Shown here: positions 1 through 12,239 of the stretch, in pieces
How the letters are laid out: each line of letters starts with the position of its first letter
Numbering within the stretch: position 1 is the stretch's first letter
Assembly (NCBI GenBank): GCA_003255025.1
Contig: QANY01007975.1
Span: 248,001-312,000 of the forward strand
Origin: Datisca glomerata
Taxonomy: Eukaryota; Streptophyta; Magnoliopsida; Cucurbitales; Datiscaceae
Reading direction: 5' to 3'
DNA length: 64,000 bases
Notes under the pieces: generated by a model
Seen by the model: the letters and a program-made list of their open reading frames with translations, nothing else
What the model was told of the DNA's origin: nothing
Database searches by the model: none
Made by a program: the position numbers and the translations under genes

Positions 1-3000
1 AGGAAAAGGTTCGAGTGACCAATAAGTGAATCAAGAAAAATTCCAATGGTGGAAGGAGAGGTAGAGGTAGCAGAACTAACAACAGACTAATTTGCCAAGT
101 ATGCGGTAGAGTAGGACATGAAGCTTAACCTGTTACTATAAGTATGATAAATGATATCAAGCATAGTCGAATTTCCACCTTAGACCACAGTTTCATAATA
201 TACATAACATAAACTACTCTCTCACAGTAATGGTTGCAAGCTTAGATATGGTGAATGACTCATCATAGTATGCAGACAGTGCTGCCACCAATCACGGGAG
301 AACTGAATAATTTTCATTTTTCTCATGAATACAATGGTAATGACAAGTTGGTTGTAGGTGATGGTAAGGCATTGCTTAGGGTATTTGTAATCTTGAAATT
401 GAAGTCAACGCTTAGGGTGCCTCACATTAAAAAGAACATTGTCAGTGTTTCTCAACTCGCTAAAGATAATTATCTTTTTATTGAATTTCACTCTAATTAT
501 TATATTGTGAAAGATGAAGCAACCAGAAGGGTCCTTCTCAGAGGGAGACTTAAAGAGGGCCTCTATGAATTGATGCTTCTTGGATAAAGAAGAGTTGCTG
601 CACCGATCGACACACTTGTTAATACATAGCCTTCTACTTGCAATCCAACGATTTTGCATTCCTCTACTTTATGTAACCCACATGTTAATATCACCAGCGT
701 GTCTAGTTTCAATAAGTCAGTAAACCTCATATTATATCTGACATTTCAAATTCTGTAAAGTCCAATTCCTAATGTAATTCTACTAGCTCGAGTCATGTGA
801 AAAACTATCATCATCCCAAAGACTGGTGACTATGAAAAATGTAATCAATATGTGAAATCTATAGCATACAACATATCACTCGATTCTACTTATGTTACTC
901 AATGTTCATCTACTTTTACCTTATGGCATATGAAACTAGGACACCCTAATGTGAAAATTGTCTCACATGTGCTAAGCAATGTAATATAAATGGTCCAACA
1001 TCTACTTTTTCTTTCTATATTGCTTGTCCTCAGGGGAAAATCCATGTTTTACATCATCCCATATCTGATTCTCATGCTAGTAAACCACTGCAACTTGTGT
1101 ACATAAATTTATGGGGACTTTCCCATATTACCTCACCATAAGGATATAAATAATACATCATATTTCTGGATTAATTTAGTAGGTACACTTGGTTATACCC
1201 TATCGAGCATGAATCTAATGCTAAAACCTTTATTCAGTTCAAAACTCTTACTGAAAATCAATTCTCAACAATCATTAAAGCACTCCAGTCAGGTTGATGG
1301 GTGAGTATAGAGTTTTTTAGAATTTCTTAGCCACATAAGGTGTTGAATTCAAACATTATTGCCCTCACTCTCGTAATCAAAATGGGAGAGCAGAGAGGAA
1401 ACATAGGCACCTAGTTGAGACACGCATCATATTATTAGCTCATGCTTCTAGGCCTACTTCTTCCTGGTTATATGCTTTTCAAGCATCTATTTATTTGATA
1501 AACATATTACCTACTAATGTCCTTACTGGTTTATCTCCATATCAGGTTTTGTTTAATAAAACACCAGACTACAAGTTTCTTAAAACTTTTGGCTGTGAGT
1601 GTTATCCCCATCTTAGACCCTACAACAAAAATAAGCTCCGATTTAGATCACAACAGTGTGTCATCGGTTATTCCATATCTCATAAAATGATACTTATGTT
1701 TGCATCCCTCTGGCAGAATATATGTTACAATCAATGTCATATTCAATGAATGATCTTTTCCATTTTCTAGAGGCTTTCCTAGGCCTAAAACACAAAACTC
1801 ATCTCATGTCCATTCAAATATTATAGTCACTTTTCAGTTCAATTCATCAACCTTACTTCAGCCTCACTTTTCTTCAGCAAGTCGAAAGCTCACTCTTACA
1901 ATCCAGAAGTTCAATTCATGGATACCTCTCAGAATCTTCCTCAACATAATATCACTTCAGGTAATGCTTTTTTCTCCTATCAAAATTTACCTTTACCTAC
2001 CCATAACTCTGATTCTGAAACTTTACATTCTCTAAATGATGTTTCTATGATAAATGTGCCATTTGCCTAAAGTTCTAGCTTTCAACCAACTAGTGATCAA
2101 CTACCTAGCCTTTCACTTCTAGATTTAATCCCTCATTTAGATATTATTCAAAGACATCATCCCATGATAACTAGATATAAGATATGATCACTCAAGCCCA
2201 AGGCTTTTCTAACTTCTAAACTTTATATGCATGTTGATCCAGCCTGACTGAACCCACATCAGTGAAACAAGCTTTAAAATGTGCATCTTGGAAAGAAGCA
2301 ATGAACTTAGAGTTTCAGACATTGTAACGAAACAACACGTGGGACCTAGTACCTTATTGTTCTAATTTGACTCTTGTTGTTAACAAATGGATTTTTAAGC
2401 TGACATTCAATGCAGATAGCAATGTTCAAGGACGTAAGGCATGCCTGGTTGCCAAGGGATCCCATCAGACTCATGGTGTATACTACAAATAAATATTTTC
2501 TCATGTTGTTAAGCTTACTATAGTGATAATAGTTCTATCTTTAGTTACTTCTTCTAATTAGGGAGCACATCAGTTAGATGTAAACAATGTGTTTCTTAAT
2601 GGAACATTAGAAGAACCTATGTTTATGGTTCAACCTGAAGGCTATATTGACAGCAACTATCTTAAGCATATATGTGGACTAAAGAAGACTTTATATGGGC
2701 TGAAGCAATCCCATCGTGCCTGGTATGAAAAATTGAGAAGCACTTTAGTACAGTGGGGCTTTCTCAATATAATATCATACACTTCACTGTTTATCCATCA
2801 ATCAGAAGGAATTACAATTATTCTATTGGTATATATTGATGATATCTTAATTATAGGAAATCATGATGCTAAAATTCAACTTCTGATTAGGGAGCTCAAT
2901 AAGAAATTTGCCTTGAAAAATTTAGGCCACATACATCATTTTCTACGAATGGAAGTAGTTAGAAACTCCATTACTTTTCACTTGTCTCAAGTTAGATATA

Positions 3001-3551
3001 TCACTGATTTTCTCATCAAGACTAACATGCTACATGCCAAGGCCTGCTCAACACCCACTAATGTCTGAATTAAACTTCATCATGACTCTTCAGAATTGTT
3101 CAGTGATGTTACTCTCAATAGAATGTTTTAGGTGCCTTGCAGTACCTCATACTCACAAGGCCAGATATAGCTTTGATAGTGAATAAGCTTAGTAAAGACC
3201 TACTTTTACCCATCGATAAGTTTATAAAAGACTCATTTGATATCTTAAAGTCACTATATATGATGGAATTGCACTTAAACCTTCCTCAAATCTCAGTATT
3301 GACGCATATTCCGATGTTGATTGGGCTTCCAGTATTGATGACCGCATGTCCATATGGGGTTATGTCATTTTTCTTGGTTATTCTTGATTTCATGGGCTTC
3401 CAATAAGCAATAAATGGTAGCTCGCTCAGGTGCAGGGACTGAGTACCGTGCACTTTCTAATACTATTGCAGAAGTAGCTTGGGTTGTCTCTCTTTTCATA
3501 AAATTGAACATAAAATAATTATCTTCACCCATTATATGATGTGATAACATG
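1..3551 (+). pseudogene. Ty1/copia retrotransposon polyprotein remnant (copia A), 5' end outside window
   Basis: The copia domain order gag-PR-INT-RT-RNase H can be read in broken frames. A gag zinc knuckle (CQVCGRVGHE) lies at about 93-123. The protease/pre-integrase stretch at 255-587 contains IKKNIVSVSQLAKDN. Integrase core and C-terminal parts are at about 920-1750, with TFGCECYPHLRPY near 1590. The reverse transcriptase at about 2270-3070 has LYGLKQSHRAWYEKL and the catalytic YIDD (YVDD in most copia elements). RNase H starts near 3130. Stops and frameshifts occur in every domain, so it cannot make a polyprotein. The order PR-INT-RT-RH is diagnostic of copia rather than gypsy. RNase H is cut at its CDN motif by the MITE at 3552-3849 and resumes after it. 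The 5' LTR is not in the window. Confidence 0.9.
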
Positions 3552-3849
3552 TAGGGGTGTTCAAAACCGAACCGAACCGAGTCGAACCTAAAATAGTCGG
3601 TTCTTTATGTATGTTCGGTTAAGAAAAATCACCAAATTGAAATTTCGGTCGGGTTTTCAAAATTTGATGGTTTTCAAACCGAGCCGAATCGAAACTTGAA
3701 ATTTATATGAATTTTTTATTTTATATATATAATTTCTTATAAAATCGAATCGAACCGAACTGAAACTCACGGTTCGGCTCTTTTAGTATTCACGGTTCGG
3801 CTAAGTTTTTCATCAAAAAACTGATCGAACCGAACCATGAACACCCCTA
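3552..3849. mobile_element. hAT-like MITE, 298 bp, with 8-bp target duplication
   Basis: The element begins TAGGGGTGTTCA and ends with its exact reverse complement TGAACACCCCTA. The subterminal parts are rich in CCGAACCGAA/GGTTCGG. It has no coding capacity. The 8 bases on either side match at 7 of 8 positions (ATAACATG at 3544-3551, ATAACACG at 3850-3857), the target duplication size of hAT transposons. It sits inside the copia A RNase H coding region, so it is younger than that element. A related sequence starts at 33562. Confidence 0.85.
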
Positions 3850-4120
3850 ATAACACGAGTGCTCTATCTCTGGCAGCCAATCCAGTTTTCACGCGCGGTG
3901 TAAGTACTTAGAGTTGATATACTATATATTGTATCATTGAATGAATTAATGAAAAATCAGCTCAAAGAGATGCATTATATTCCTCCTCTGTTTGACCTTG
4001 TTTTGGTGTTCGTTACTGTTCATCACCGTTCTTGACTACCACTAACGTGCGGGATGAAACGATCATGTTGTTTCAAATTTGAAACTTAAAGAACACAAAA
4101 TTAAAAGTATATGAATCATG
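3850..4120 (+). pseudogene. Copia A: end of RNase H and probable LTR residue
   Basis: After the MITE the RNase H sequence continues as NTSALSLAANPVF (about 3853-3891), which joins directly to the CDN read before the MITE. The frame is then lost. The following sequence (about 3920-4060) looks like the U5-like tail of a copia LTR (ATTGAATGAATTAATG), but no second LTR exists to prove it, so the end point is approximate. Confidence 0.6.
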
Positions 4121-4130
4121 AAAACTATAA

Positions 4131-5238
4131 GGGCATGTTTGGTATGAGGGCATATTGAGTGATATACAAGGAATGCGAGGGTATATTGCAACATATCCTT
4201 GTTTGGTTTAATTTTTGTAAGGTTATAACATTATCAAAATGTCCAAGATAACCTTAATGAGGGTATCTTGATACCCCTCTAAATCGAGGGGTATATTAAT
4301 TCCTGGCAAATTTCATCTACCTTTCTCCTTCACATCTCACTGTACGATAAAGCTTCACTCCTCTCAGACCATTGAAATGGTAAGCTCTCTCTTTCTCTCA
4401 TGTGCATTTTGTCAAATAGGTTTTTCGTTTTCAGTGATAAAATGAAAGGAAGTGAAGATTTGGGGACATTAGAGTGCCTAAGAGGAAGACTGCAAGCAGA
4501 TAGGCAAACTTCAAAGCTTGCAAAAGAGGAAGCAGAGGCAATGAGAAACAAGGTAACTTTCTGTCATTGCTCAATCTCTCCAAAATCTTCCTAATTAAAG
4601 TTTTAGGTAGCCAAAACAAGTCCATTTCTCTAATGTGTAAACTGAATTAAAGCTCAGACATGAATTTTTGACACAATTAATAGAATTAGAGAATCAACTG
4701 TGAAATAAGACCAAGTTGAAGGAAAAAAACTGAAAAAAACTTCAATTTTTTTTAAGAAGAAGCTTCAGTCCTTGAAGATTCCCTCAAAATCACAAGAGTC
4801 CAGTTCAAATTCGTCTAAAAGCTGTGAAATTTCTCCTGGGTCTTGCTTAAGCTCTTCAAAAACTAATTACCCATAAGAACATGATAACTTCAAGAACTTG
4901 AATTCCTTAATCTCGCAAAGTATCAGTGAGACTGTCAGACAACATTTCATCCAAAGAGTGCTTTGAAGAAACTCAAGATCACGGAAATTCTGATCCCATT
5001 CAAAAATATTTTTCAATCCGAGGGTAAGAAAATTGACAATCATGTTTATAACATCTCCTTGCCTATTTCATCAAAATAAACAAAGTAATCTAACACCCTC
5101 ACCATTAAATCAGAATATTCTCAAGTATTAAAAAACAAAATAATTTTAACTTTCCGGACATTTACGTTCCCACAATCATATTCCAACAATCTTATTATAA
5201 AAATCATTTACTCACAGTACTATACCAAACGACCTCTT
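4131..5238. mobile_element. PIF/Harbinger-like TIR element with captured gene fragment
   Basis: The left end reads TAA then GGGCATGTTTGGTATGAG. The right end, read on the other strand, is TTA followed by AGAGGTCGTTTGGTATAG. The shared GTTTGGTAT core and flanking TAA/TTA trinucleotides are typical of PIF/Harbinger (Tourist-type) elements. No transposase is present, so it would be non-autonomous. Inside, 4400-4990 resembles exon and intron pieces of a host gene, listed separately. The terminal repeats are imperfect, so boundaries are good to a few bases only. Confidence 0.55.
4441..4990 (+). pseudogene. Captured fragment of a plant coiled-coil protein gene
   Basis: An ATG at 4441 opens MKGSEDLGTLECLRGRLQAD followed by a charged, heptad-like helix ending in EEAEAMRNK at about 4551, directly before a GT donor (AAG|GTAACT). 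After about 110 bases of intron-like sequence the helix theme resumes with ELENQL (about 4685-4700), then a stop. A lysine/serine-rich part including KKKLQSLKIP follows at about 4755-4790, with further stops to about 4990. This resembles a conserved plant protein family with a CLRGRL...RQ.SK.AKEEAE start, whose function I cannot name. Retained splice signals mean the copy was made at DNA level. In-frame stops make it non-functional. Confidence 0.5.
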
Positions 5239-7631
5239 AAATGATCAATATGTGACTGTTCGTGTGGTATTTATAAAACTAACCCTAAAAAGTAACATAG
5301 GTCAAATCTCAAAGTTTGTTAAGAAGATGAATATCAAAGATTAAGAACAAAATATGTAAATATAATTTAGGGGTACTATTTGCAAATTTTACTTTTTATT
5401 GGGCGTTTTTTCCCGAAAAACCTGAAAAATATACAAAAAATTGGAAATTATTTGACACCGTTGATCCAGAATGATTCTGATAATCAAGTGTGATCCTGAT
5501 CTGGGTCTCCGACTCTCCACTATAATCACATCATGGTTCGCCGCAAATCCTGATACCGAGTCAGTCGCATTGCTATAGAGCCACATCTCGAATAGTCCAA
5601 CGGAGGTGAGCTCTCTCTCTCTCTCTCTCCCCCTCTCTCCCTCTCTCTCTCTCATCTTTGGCTCTTAACCTAAGTTTTCTTGGCTCCTACTCGCTCCCGC
5701 AGCGAAAGTTGGACTGGCTCTAGAGTTCCAGGCTCGCTTCCGAGTTCTCAGCTTAGTAAGGGGACAGTAAGCACTTGGTCAGTGCATCCTAGATCTCCGG
5801 TCCTTGAATCTGTGTATGGTGCTTTAGTACATAGGTTTTGATTTGTGGAGTTTTACGTTTGTTTTCGGTATTATTATGTTCTTTGCTGAGTATCGGTGCC
5901 AATCAATGCCCATGACAGTGTGTGTTTTTGCTTGATTGATTTTGCGGAGACGCAAAAGCTGCTTTTCCGCTTTACTTTGTAGTCTTTCGAGTTTTGAGGC
6001 GTCGGGGGGGGGGGGGGGGAGTGAGGGGTTGAACTAAGGGCAACTAAAGTAAGGTTGGTCATTTAGGTGAATTCGCTGATCTATTTCTCTATGGATAATG
6101 TCTTGAAATTTATTTCAATAATCTTGAGAAATTGGATGCTATAGCCACTAGGAATGAGTAGTTTCTCCTGCTAACTGGCTCAGCTGTATAACTTAATAGG
6201 AGAGGAGACGATAGCACTTTTATCTGTTGCACGTTCAAACACCCAAACAAAAAAGAGGATGAAAAGAGAAGTATTTGATATTTATGCAGTGGTGATAGAA
6301 GGACAATCATTTTACAGCTTGAAACTAGAATAACTCATGTTAGTTGAGGTTTCTAAGTTTATTGCTTTACTAATATAGATATTGGGTTGCATATCTACTA
6401 GTATCTTCTTGCAAATTGACTCTGATTACTAATGAGAAACTTTGAAGTGAGTTTATGTTGAGCCCTTTCCAATAAAATGTTCAAGTGCATTCTATCCTAT
6501 TTGCAAGCCTTAAATAGTACTGCGAGCTATGAGAAATTTTACAGAGAAAGGCAGCAGCATTTTTTAAGAGGACGGCTGTGCCTTTTACAGTCTGACTCTA
6601 GTGTTTTCTTAAGGAAAAAACTCCCACTTTGTCTCCTCAAACTGAGTTGATATATTCTCAAATCTTTACTTACATCTTTGTTCTATCATTTCCATTATAT
6701 TTCTGGCACATGGGAATAGCCAACGAATTCAATTGCCAGATACAAATTTAGTTGTGAATTATGAAAATATAGCATAAAATAGGAATAGGATTTTGAAAAT
6801 ACTTTAGTCTTTTATCCCATTATTTTACTTTTGTTTTTTTTAATTAATATTGATAATATATGATGAAGACTTAAGACGTATATGTGTTGCTTAAACAGGA
6901 GCTACCCATGGAGGTTTGCATTTCATCAGCTAATTTGTTTCTTTGAACTTCTTTTTCTTATTTTGTGGTGTGTACTCTAAAATATTGTGATAAAAGGCCA
7001 AAGACCTAAATAATACACTTCTTTCCCTGGACGCAAGTATTAACTAATAAATGATATGGGAGTTAACAATTTTCCATTGACTGATTTCTCAATGCGATTA
7101 AAGAGAACTTCATAAGGCAATACCATTAATAAATATATGTCATTCTCACCTGATATCATGACGCAGATGCTTTGTTTATGATAGATGGCAAGTGCTTGGA
7201 CAAATATGAGCATTGCAATTAGGAGTTTAGAGAGGGAGTGGGAGAATCAGTATGGAGTTATGGGTATTATTTTTTATTATTGGAGATACTTGCTCACTCT
7301 CAGAAGATCTATACATCTGCTAAATATCTGAAGAGGAAGGGATATCAGATTTTATTACATGTTATATAGCTTTGGAGCATCTTGGAGCAAATGAGCAATG
7401 GAGCTTGTGGAGCACGGCTCACCTCAGGGATTGCTCACTGGGTTTGCTTCATTGTTGTGGTTTTGGTTTATTTTTGATGTTATGAGGAGTAGATGCTGAT
7501 GTTCATGGGAATGTGTCACCTAGTCTCTTGTTATTTGTAATAATGGTTACTCGGGGTTCTAAAGGTAACATTCTTATTCAACTGCAGTAGAACATTTGCT
7601 GTCTCACATTGAGTAATCATTTGCCTCAAAT
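5239..7631 (+). promoter_or_regulatory. Upstream and leader region of the SR34A-like gene
   Basis: No coding gene is seen here. The likely promoter and 5'UTR begin near 5480-5600, with a CT-rich initiator-like tract at 5609-5653 typical of plant 5'UTRs. An uninterrupted run of 16 G lies at 6004-6019. The last leader exon probably starts after the acceptor CTGCAG (AG at 7586-7587) and runs to the start codon at 7632, implying at least one leader intron. The donor and transcription start were not resolved. Long leader introns are common in plant SR genes. Confidence 0.45.
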
Positions 7632-10614
7632 ATGAGCGGTCGTTTTTCACGCACAATCTATGTTGGCAATCTGCCCGCCGACATAAAGGAATCTGAAATT
7701 GAAGACTTGTTCTATAAGGTTTGATTATTTCTGATTAATATTTTTTTGACCTTTTTCCAATAAAAAAGGTTTGATTATTTGATTCTATTTTTGGCGGTGC
7801 AAGTAGACTTAATATCCGCTGATATTTAATTATAAGCTCCATTAAGTTTGAGAGAGAAGTTTCTAATAAGCTATTTCAACTTGTTAAATTGGAAACTAGT
7901 AATTTCAGACAAACTCTTGAATTACATTCTATGAGTGTAATTTTACTGGAAAAAAGATCATACTTATAATTTGTCTGGTGCTGAATTTATTTTGTTTATT
8001 TATGATTTAAGCATGCATGTATTCGTGAGTTTGCAGCAAATTGTTTACAATTTGTCACTTGCTATAAGTAATGTTTGGACTCTAAAACACAGCTGTAAAT
8101 ATCGACTAAAGAAAACAATTAAAAGCCACCTGCCATTAGAAGTCCTATGGCTGCAGAAACTTTGAAGATAACATACTAAGTAAAAAAGCATCCTCTTTTA
8201 AATTTTTTTATAATATGTACATTCAATTATTAGTTAAATTTTCGTTTTTTATTAAGTTATCAACTATTGGAGCTTAAAAAAAACATTTTCTGTTCCAGAT
8301 AAACGTGTTCCATTCCTAAATGTGCTACTTTGCTTTAAACTTAGCTATTATGTCATTGCTGAAACTGTTTGGTTTTGCTGTGCTCTAATAGATGCTTGAT
8401 GGCTATAACTGCATATGTGATATAGGATGGAATATGGATATTCACCTTCTCTCTTGGGGAAAGAGAACCGTTGCTCTTCCATGTAGCGGAATCTAGTAGT
8501 TATCATATACTTTTTACTTTAAAAAAATGAAAAAGGAAACGAAGAATCTCTTTGGTTGTTATGCCCTGCATTCTTTCTTTTTGGTGGCTGTACTCTTAAA
8601 AGTAGCATATTTCTTCCTATTGCAGTATGGCCGCATACTTGATATCGAATTGAAGATTCCACCGCGTCCTCCAAGTTATTGCTTTGTGGAGGTACTTTCT
8701 TATCTATTCGAGTTTTAGACTTTAACACGCTTGGATGCAATTAATTACTTTGTGTTTTTTCTGTTTAGTTTGAGAATGCTCGAGATGCTGAAGATGCAAT
8801 TAGGGGCCGTGATGGATACAATTTTGACAGTTGTCGTCTAAGAGTAATGGCTAATAAGAGATTCCATTTGTTTTTCATCAGTTGCACTTCTTTTTTCTCT
8901 TCAGTGGTTTCTCACTTCTTCGTAATGCAGGTTGAACTTGCTCATGGTGGCAGGGGCCCCTCTTCAAGTGATCGTCGTGGTGGCTATGGTGGTGGAGGTG
9001 GTGGCGGTGGTGGCGGTGGTGGCGGTGGTGGGGGTCGGCTTGGTAACTCACGCCATTCAGAATATCGAGGTGCATAATCTATAGAAAAATGTACAGGTTT
9101 AAAAGAAAAAATGAACTTTAGTAAATATGTCGGTGTTAAAGTTCTGATGCATGTTCTTTATTCGTAATACAGTAATTGTTCGAGGACTCCCTGATTCTGC
9201 TTCTTGGCAGGATCTGAAGGTATCAAATCATTTGTATTTCTGACAAATTTAAAATTTGTTATTTATATAATAAAAGAATTCTGGTATATTTTCAGGATCA
9301 TATGCGGAAAGCTGGTGATGTTTGTTTCGCTGATGTCTCCCGTGATAGGGAAGGTAGGTAACGAAAATATTTCAAATATCTTGTTTTGGTGTGTCAAGTG
9401 CAGATAGTCACACCCTGTTTTTCTATAGAGAGGAAGAGTGGGATGGCTCTTTTGATCTAACTATTTAGAATTGTGGATATTGCCCTCATTATTTTCATCA
9501 AGAAATTGAAAGTATAATTTGGGAAGCAATTATATAACTTCCTTTCTTTCTGCTGATGCATATTTTGTGCACAATTTCTCTTTCTTGCGAAAATCTAAGA
9601 ATCTGCTTCCTATGCAAGACCTGTGTGTCTTGAGCTTATTTGTGTCTAGCTTGAGTTTATTTCCCTGAAGGAAAATTCCCTCATAATAAACTCTCACTAT
9701 TTCTAAACTGTGTTTACAGGGACATTTGGTATTGTTGATTATACCAACTATGACGACATGAAATATGCTGTAAGTTGATTGACACATCTTTTCCTTAGTT
9801 ATTATGCCTTTTCGTGTTCAAGACTAATATGTTTTCTGTTGCTCAGATTCGGAAACTTGACGATACTGAATTTAAAAATCCCTGGACAAGAGGATATATA
9901 CGGGTATTTTCATTGGTCTTCTATGTTTTTGTTATAAAATTAAATTTGTTGAAACTATTTGTTTCTCTGTTGGCATTTGTGAATTTGTTTAAGCAATTTC
10001 CATAGGCTATCAATTTATGTCTTAAATGGTTAGATCTGCTTTCTTCTACCGTCAAGCAGACAATATTTGGTCTTTTGCCTTGCTCGTATGGTGCTTGCCA
10101 TTAAACCAAATAGGAATATTTAGGCGTCTAGTAAGTCAGAATTCAGATTTTAAGGTTTGGTATAAAAAGATTTTGTGATGTAAATATTTACGGGTGTAGG
10201 TGAGGAAGTATGAGCGCAGTCCAAGGAGCCGGAGCAGGAGTCGCAGTAGAAGCAGAAGCAGGAGCCTCAGCAGGAGCAGGAGCAGAACCCCAAAGAAGAA
10301 TAGAAGGTACCAGCTTCCCTCACCTTATCTTCTTGTCATGGTTCTTAAATTCTTAATGGTGTTTACTTTGTTAATTCTGCAGTAAATCAATTGATCGTTC
10401 TGTTTCACGTTCTCGTTCTCGTTCGATATCAAAATCTAGATCTCCATCTCCTGTCAAATCTTCCAGGTACTCAGGGCTCAGTTAGGGCTATCTTTTCTTA
10501 GTGCAGTTTCTTAAGTTTTATAGGTCTTTCCTCTGTGAATGGAAGTTAACAAATTTGGGTTAAACATGCAGGCCACGATCAAGATCAAGGTCCGAATCAC
10601 CACGTCCAGAATGA
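7632..10614 (+). CDS. SR34A: Serine/arginine-rich splicing factor, SF2/ASF type (SR34A-like)
   Basis: Eleven coding exons give 270 aa: 7632-7718, 8626-8691, 8769-8843, 8931-9069, 9173-9219, 9296-9353, 9720-9769, 9847-9903, 10200-10306, 10383-10466, 10572-10614. All introns are GT/AG and all phases close. RRM1 (about 7-80) has IYVGNL at 9-14 and SYCFVEFE at 46-53. A linker holds 16 consecutive glycines (96-111). The pseudo-RRM2 (about 121-195) has the family signature SWQDLKDHM at 133-141. The RS domain (about 198-270) is rich in SR dipeptides. Such proteins bind exonic enhancers through the RRMs and recruit U1/U2 factors through the phosphorylated RS domain in nuclear speckles. The [15 protein letters not shown] start of the linker favours SR34A over SR30/SR34. 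The 907-nt first coding intron is the sort of long intron that is alternatively spliced in this family. No lesion was seen. Confidence 0.93.
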
Positions 10615-11750
10615 AAACTCCATGGTTGAATGCCTAAGCTATGAAGACGTGTCTATCCTAAACATGTAATATGGCTATTTTAAGTAGTTACAATGTCAAT
10701 TACATAAACATTTTTAGGATTTTAAGTATTGGTAAAACACTCTTATTTTGAAAAACTAGTGATAACGAGCTGCTAGTCTGTTTGGCAGCTTATGGACAAG
10801 GTTATGTTCTAGTGAGTGTCTTGTTGACCAGGACCGGAGAGCCTGGCTTTTCGGGACGACTGGCAAGCCTAATTTGCACTGTTATTTTACTTTCCTTTAT
10901 TTCTCTTTAATTCTGATTTCTAGTTTGGTAAAGATTGATGCTACAACAAAATATGATTTTTTACAGGATTAAAAAAAATGAGAAATACATCTTGTGACGA
11001 GACATTTATAAAGTGTGTGCGCTACAAAACCAAGCAGCACTGGAAACTAACTAAGCATTGACAACTATTCTGTTTTGTCACAGCATTGGAAACTAAGTTG
11101 TATTCCTTTTTCACCCAATTCATATTGCGAAGACAATCTAAACAAATTTCAATCAGATTTCAACCAAATTGTTCCACAGCTACTGGATTTCTCCAATTTC
11201 CACAGCTACCACCAGATTTAAGCCAATGCACGACCATCTTACAATCTCATTAAATTTTAACATCTGCCCGCCCGACGTGTATTGCCAATTGATCTGATGC
11301 TAGAAGCCAGAATTTTTCTTCCTAAGAAACGAAAGACATCTCCATCATGGTTTCTTCCTACGATGCTATCATGATTTCTTCCTACGATTTTAACAGCAGA
11401 ATATTGTGAATTAGTTCAGAATTCCATCCCAACTAGATAAAATTTGACTAGAGGAAAGATCATCCAAGATCATCCAAGATCATCCAAGATCCTTAACTAG
11501 TTCAGAAGAAGAGTCAGAAGCTCATTTGTTTGTCAAGTGCAAGTGAAGTAAACTTTTGTAGTGTTCTTTTCCATTGCAATTGAAATGTACTCAGAATCTA
11601 TTCTGAATTTGGAGTTTGGGTTCAAGAAATACTGTTTGAGTTAAAAAATGCAGCCCGATGTAGACAAATGCTGTTTTTTATCTATGTTTGTTTCTAGTCT
11701 TTGAAGGGAAAAGTTGCTGATCCATAGTAAGTAATTGGACATGCAAGTAA
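10615..11750. other. 3'UTR and intergenic region
   Basis: The 3'UTR of the SR gene probably ends within 10.65-10.95 kb, but no clear polyadenylation signal was picked out. Beyond that the sequence is unremarkable except for three perfect copies of CATCCAAGAT at 11461-11490. No gene is recognised. Confidence 0.5.
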
Positions 11751-12090
11751 AGCTTTTTGTGACAATCTAGTAAAGGCCGATAGTAGTAGTAGAAGATCTG
11801 ATAATTCTATTGATCAGGTAGACAACCATTTGAAGTTGAACTTGTCTCCTCCTGATGTTGGTTGGATAAAATTGAATTGAAATACTTCTTTTCTTAAGGA
11901 TCAAAGAAACAGTGAAATAGGAATTGTGGCAAAAATTCATGAAGTGTTGGTTTTTCTGGAAAGAAGATTTCTTCTGCTTCAAGTTCAGTCAGCTGGAGGG
12001 GTTGAAAGTTTAAAAATGGCAAAGAATCATGGTTGGAGAAAAGTTGTAATTGAGTCCGACTTGAGATCGGTTGTGGACTGGAAGTTGGAG
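11750..12090 (+). pseudogene. LINE-type RNase H (RVT_3) fragment
   Basis: Translation gives PDVGWIKLN then a stop (about 11850-11880) and, in another frame, AGGVESLKMAKNHGWRKVVI and ESDLRSVVDWKLE at about 11992-12090. The P-x-x-GW(I/V)KLN opening and the HGW-(K/R)-V-x-(I/V)-ESD motif characterise the RNase H-like domain at the 3' end of plant LINE polyproteins (PF13456). Reverse transcriptase is absent, so this is an isolated tail. Confidence 0.65.
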
Positions 12091-12239
12091 GATGTTCTAT
12101 ATGTATTTTTCTTTTCATTTTTCCCGTATAAAATTTTTTTGATCGGTAATTTTCCCCTGTAATATAGACCTTGATAGTTTTTGTGTTGTAGTATATGTGA
12201 TTTAAATTCTGTATAAAATCCTCACAATCCTCCGACAAA

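Noticed and set aside
8878..9075. Minus-strand open frame with a histidine-rich run over the SR gene
   Set aside because: It is the complement of the glycine-repeat exon, and the plus-strand exon has correct splice sites and RRM continuity.
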